From Nanobdellota archaeon (GTDB taxonomy: Archaea > Nanobdellota > Nanobdellia > Woesearchaeales > JAHJBD01): a DNA stretch of 5,716 nucleotides. The position numbers and the translations under genes were made by a program. This document shows, one piece after another, positions 4,954 to 5,716 of this stretch. The DNA lies in the NCBI GenBank assembly GCA_018813725.1, contig JAHJBD010000044.1, positions 1 to 5,716 on the forward strand, read 5' to 3'. Below the pieces are notes generated by a model. That model was not told the DNA's origin and ran no database searches. It saw only the letters and a list, made by a program, of their open reading frames with translations. The first letter of the stretch is position 1; the number at the start of each line of letters is the position of its first letter.

Positions 4954-5716
4954 AAAAGATTTTAGACCATTGTTTCTTATTATCCTCTGGACTTCATGGC
5001 CTAATGACATATCCTTAAGAACCTGTGCAGTAACATAAGGATCTGCAAAATATGTCTGCATGCCGCAAAGCGCATCCTTATAATTTCCATAATCTTTCTG
5101 GACAGCACCAATTGCATCAACAAGCGAGTCAGTTGTATACTTTTTTGCAGGCAGGTTTCCGTCCTGATGTGTAAGGTCCCTGAATGATTTAAGCTGATCC
5201 TGTACTTCATCAAGAAAAAGCACCTTACCACTGCCACTAAGTTCAACACCAACTCCTTTGATAAGCTGTTCATATCCAGGACGGTTAAGCGGAATACATA
5301 CCATAGGTGTCTGGGCAGCGATACTCTCGTAAGTTGTTGCCGAACCATTGCCCTGAATCATTATATCTGCTAATGCAACTGTCTTCATATGGTCTATCTG
5401 CTCTTGCGAAGTAAGGTATACCTTTGTTCCATTGGCAGCTTCAACGGATTTTACATTATTCCTTTTTGTACTGGAAACACTGTATCCCTGCTCATCAAGA
5501 AGCCTATCAACACCAGCATTTGAGATTACAAAGATATAATCGTCAAGTCTGCCTGCTGCCTCTAAAATTGATCCATACACTTGTTCAGCACCGCTGCCGG
5601 CGCCAAAGGATACATAACAGATCTTCTTTTTTCTGTCTGCACCGGATATTCCCATCATATCAAGTAGATTCTCTTTTGCTTTTGTTTTTTCTTCTTTTTC
5701 TTGGAGGCTCCTATAT
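4948..5716 (-). CDS. GT-B fold glycosyltransferase (MurG/UGT-like), C-terminal part, 5' end beyond the window
   Basis: The frame stays open from the stop at 4948 to the right edge. An ATG at 5658 exists, but residues continue upstream (YRSLQEKEEKTKAKENLLD), resembling the linker helix before the nucleotide-sugar-binding domain of GT-B enzymes. The gene is therefore most likely truncated by the window, with its N-terminal acceptor domain outside. Counting from the 5658 Met, CYVSFGAGSG (14-23) is the first strand and glycine loop. ADIMIQGNGSATTYESIAA (97-115) with PMVCIPLNRPGYEQ (118-131) is the donor-binding region typical of GT1/GT28-like transferases ('GG.sT..Ea...g.P.v.iP....QE'). The usual glycine pair is GNGS here. 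It would transfer a sugar from a nucleotide donor to an unknown acceptor. It is in an operon with the downstream HAD hydrolase. Confidence 0.78.
   Translation of the reverse strand, partial: YRSLQEKEEKTKAKENLLDMMGISGADRKKKICYVSFGAGSGAEQVYGSILEAAGRLDDYIFVISNAGVDRLLDEQGYSVSSTKRNNVKSVEAANGTKVYLTSQEQIDHMKTVALADIMIQGNGSATTYESIAAQTPMVCIPLNRPGYEQLIKGVGVELSGSGKVLFLDEVQDQLKSFRDLTHQDGNLPAKKYTTDSLVDAIGAVQKDYGNYKDALCGMQTYFADPYVTAQVLKDMSLGHEVQRIIRNNGLKSFR

Noticed and set aside
5001..5348. Second minus-strand frame within the glycosyltransferase gene
   Set aside because: Same strand but shifted frame; the glycosyltransferase frame carries the conserved donor-binding motifs and this one carries none.
5656..5658. 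ATG at 5658 as the true start of the glycosyltransferase
   Set aside because: The frame remains open to the window edge with linker-like sequence, and a GT-B enzyme needs an N-terminal domain, so this Met is most likely internal.
1..5716. CRISPR arrays, tRNA or rRNA genes, insertion-sequence transposases
   Set aside because: I saw no regularly spaced direct repeats, no cloverleaf-like or rRNA-like segments, and no transposase motifs. The only repeats are the protein-level repeats in the nuclease.

Overview
The window looks like a chromosomal stretch of an archaeon, most likely from a DPANN-type lineage (Woesearchaeota/Pacearchaeota-like). Three things point there. A small winged-helix regulator of a type I associate with these archaea lies at 3522-3980. 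Several first genes have an A/T-rich TATA-like box centred about 26-30 bases upstream of the ATG, as expected for archaeal leaderless mRNAs. A Shine-Dalgarno-like AGGTGA appears only inside an operon. Lineage is inferred; no rRNA or other marker gene is present.

Layout from left to right. Positions 2-160 (+) hold the interior of a fold-type III PLP decarboxylase (ornithine/diaminopimelate decarboxylase-like) that stops abruptly. Overlapping it on the opposite strand, 91-1287 (-) encodes four homing-endonuclease-associated repeats followed by a PD-(D/E)XK-type nuclease domain. Directly upstream of that, 1310-2374 (-) is carA, the glutaminase subunit of carbamoyl-phosphate synthase; carB is not in the window. 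A tiny 8-codon frame links carA to the nuclease gene through two stop/start overlaps. Next come two divergently transcribed genes of unknown function: a small membrane protein (2513-2998, -) and a 156-residue protein (3092-3562, +). The latter overlaps tail to tail with the winged-helix regulator (3522-3980, -). The right end is a minus-strand operon: the C-terminal part of a GT-B glycosyltransferase (running off the window at 5716), then a HAD-family hydrolase (4108-4941) six bases downstream.

Functionally, carA supplies ammonia from glutamine for carbamoyl phosphate, hence pyrimidine or arginine synthesis. The glycosyltransferase/HAD pair suggests sugar or glycoconjugate chemistry. The most striking region is the left 1.3 kb. 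A nuclease gene of mobile character sits exactly where carB would often start, and its other end runs into a broken decarboxylase gene, so its last ~17 codons appear to be read from the antisense strand of that gene. This looks like a recent insertion or rearrangement scar.
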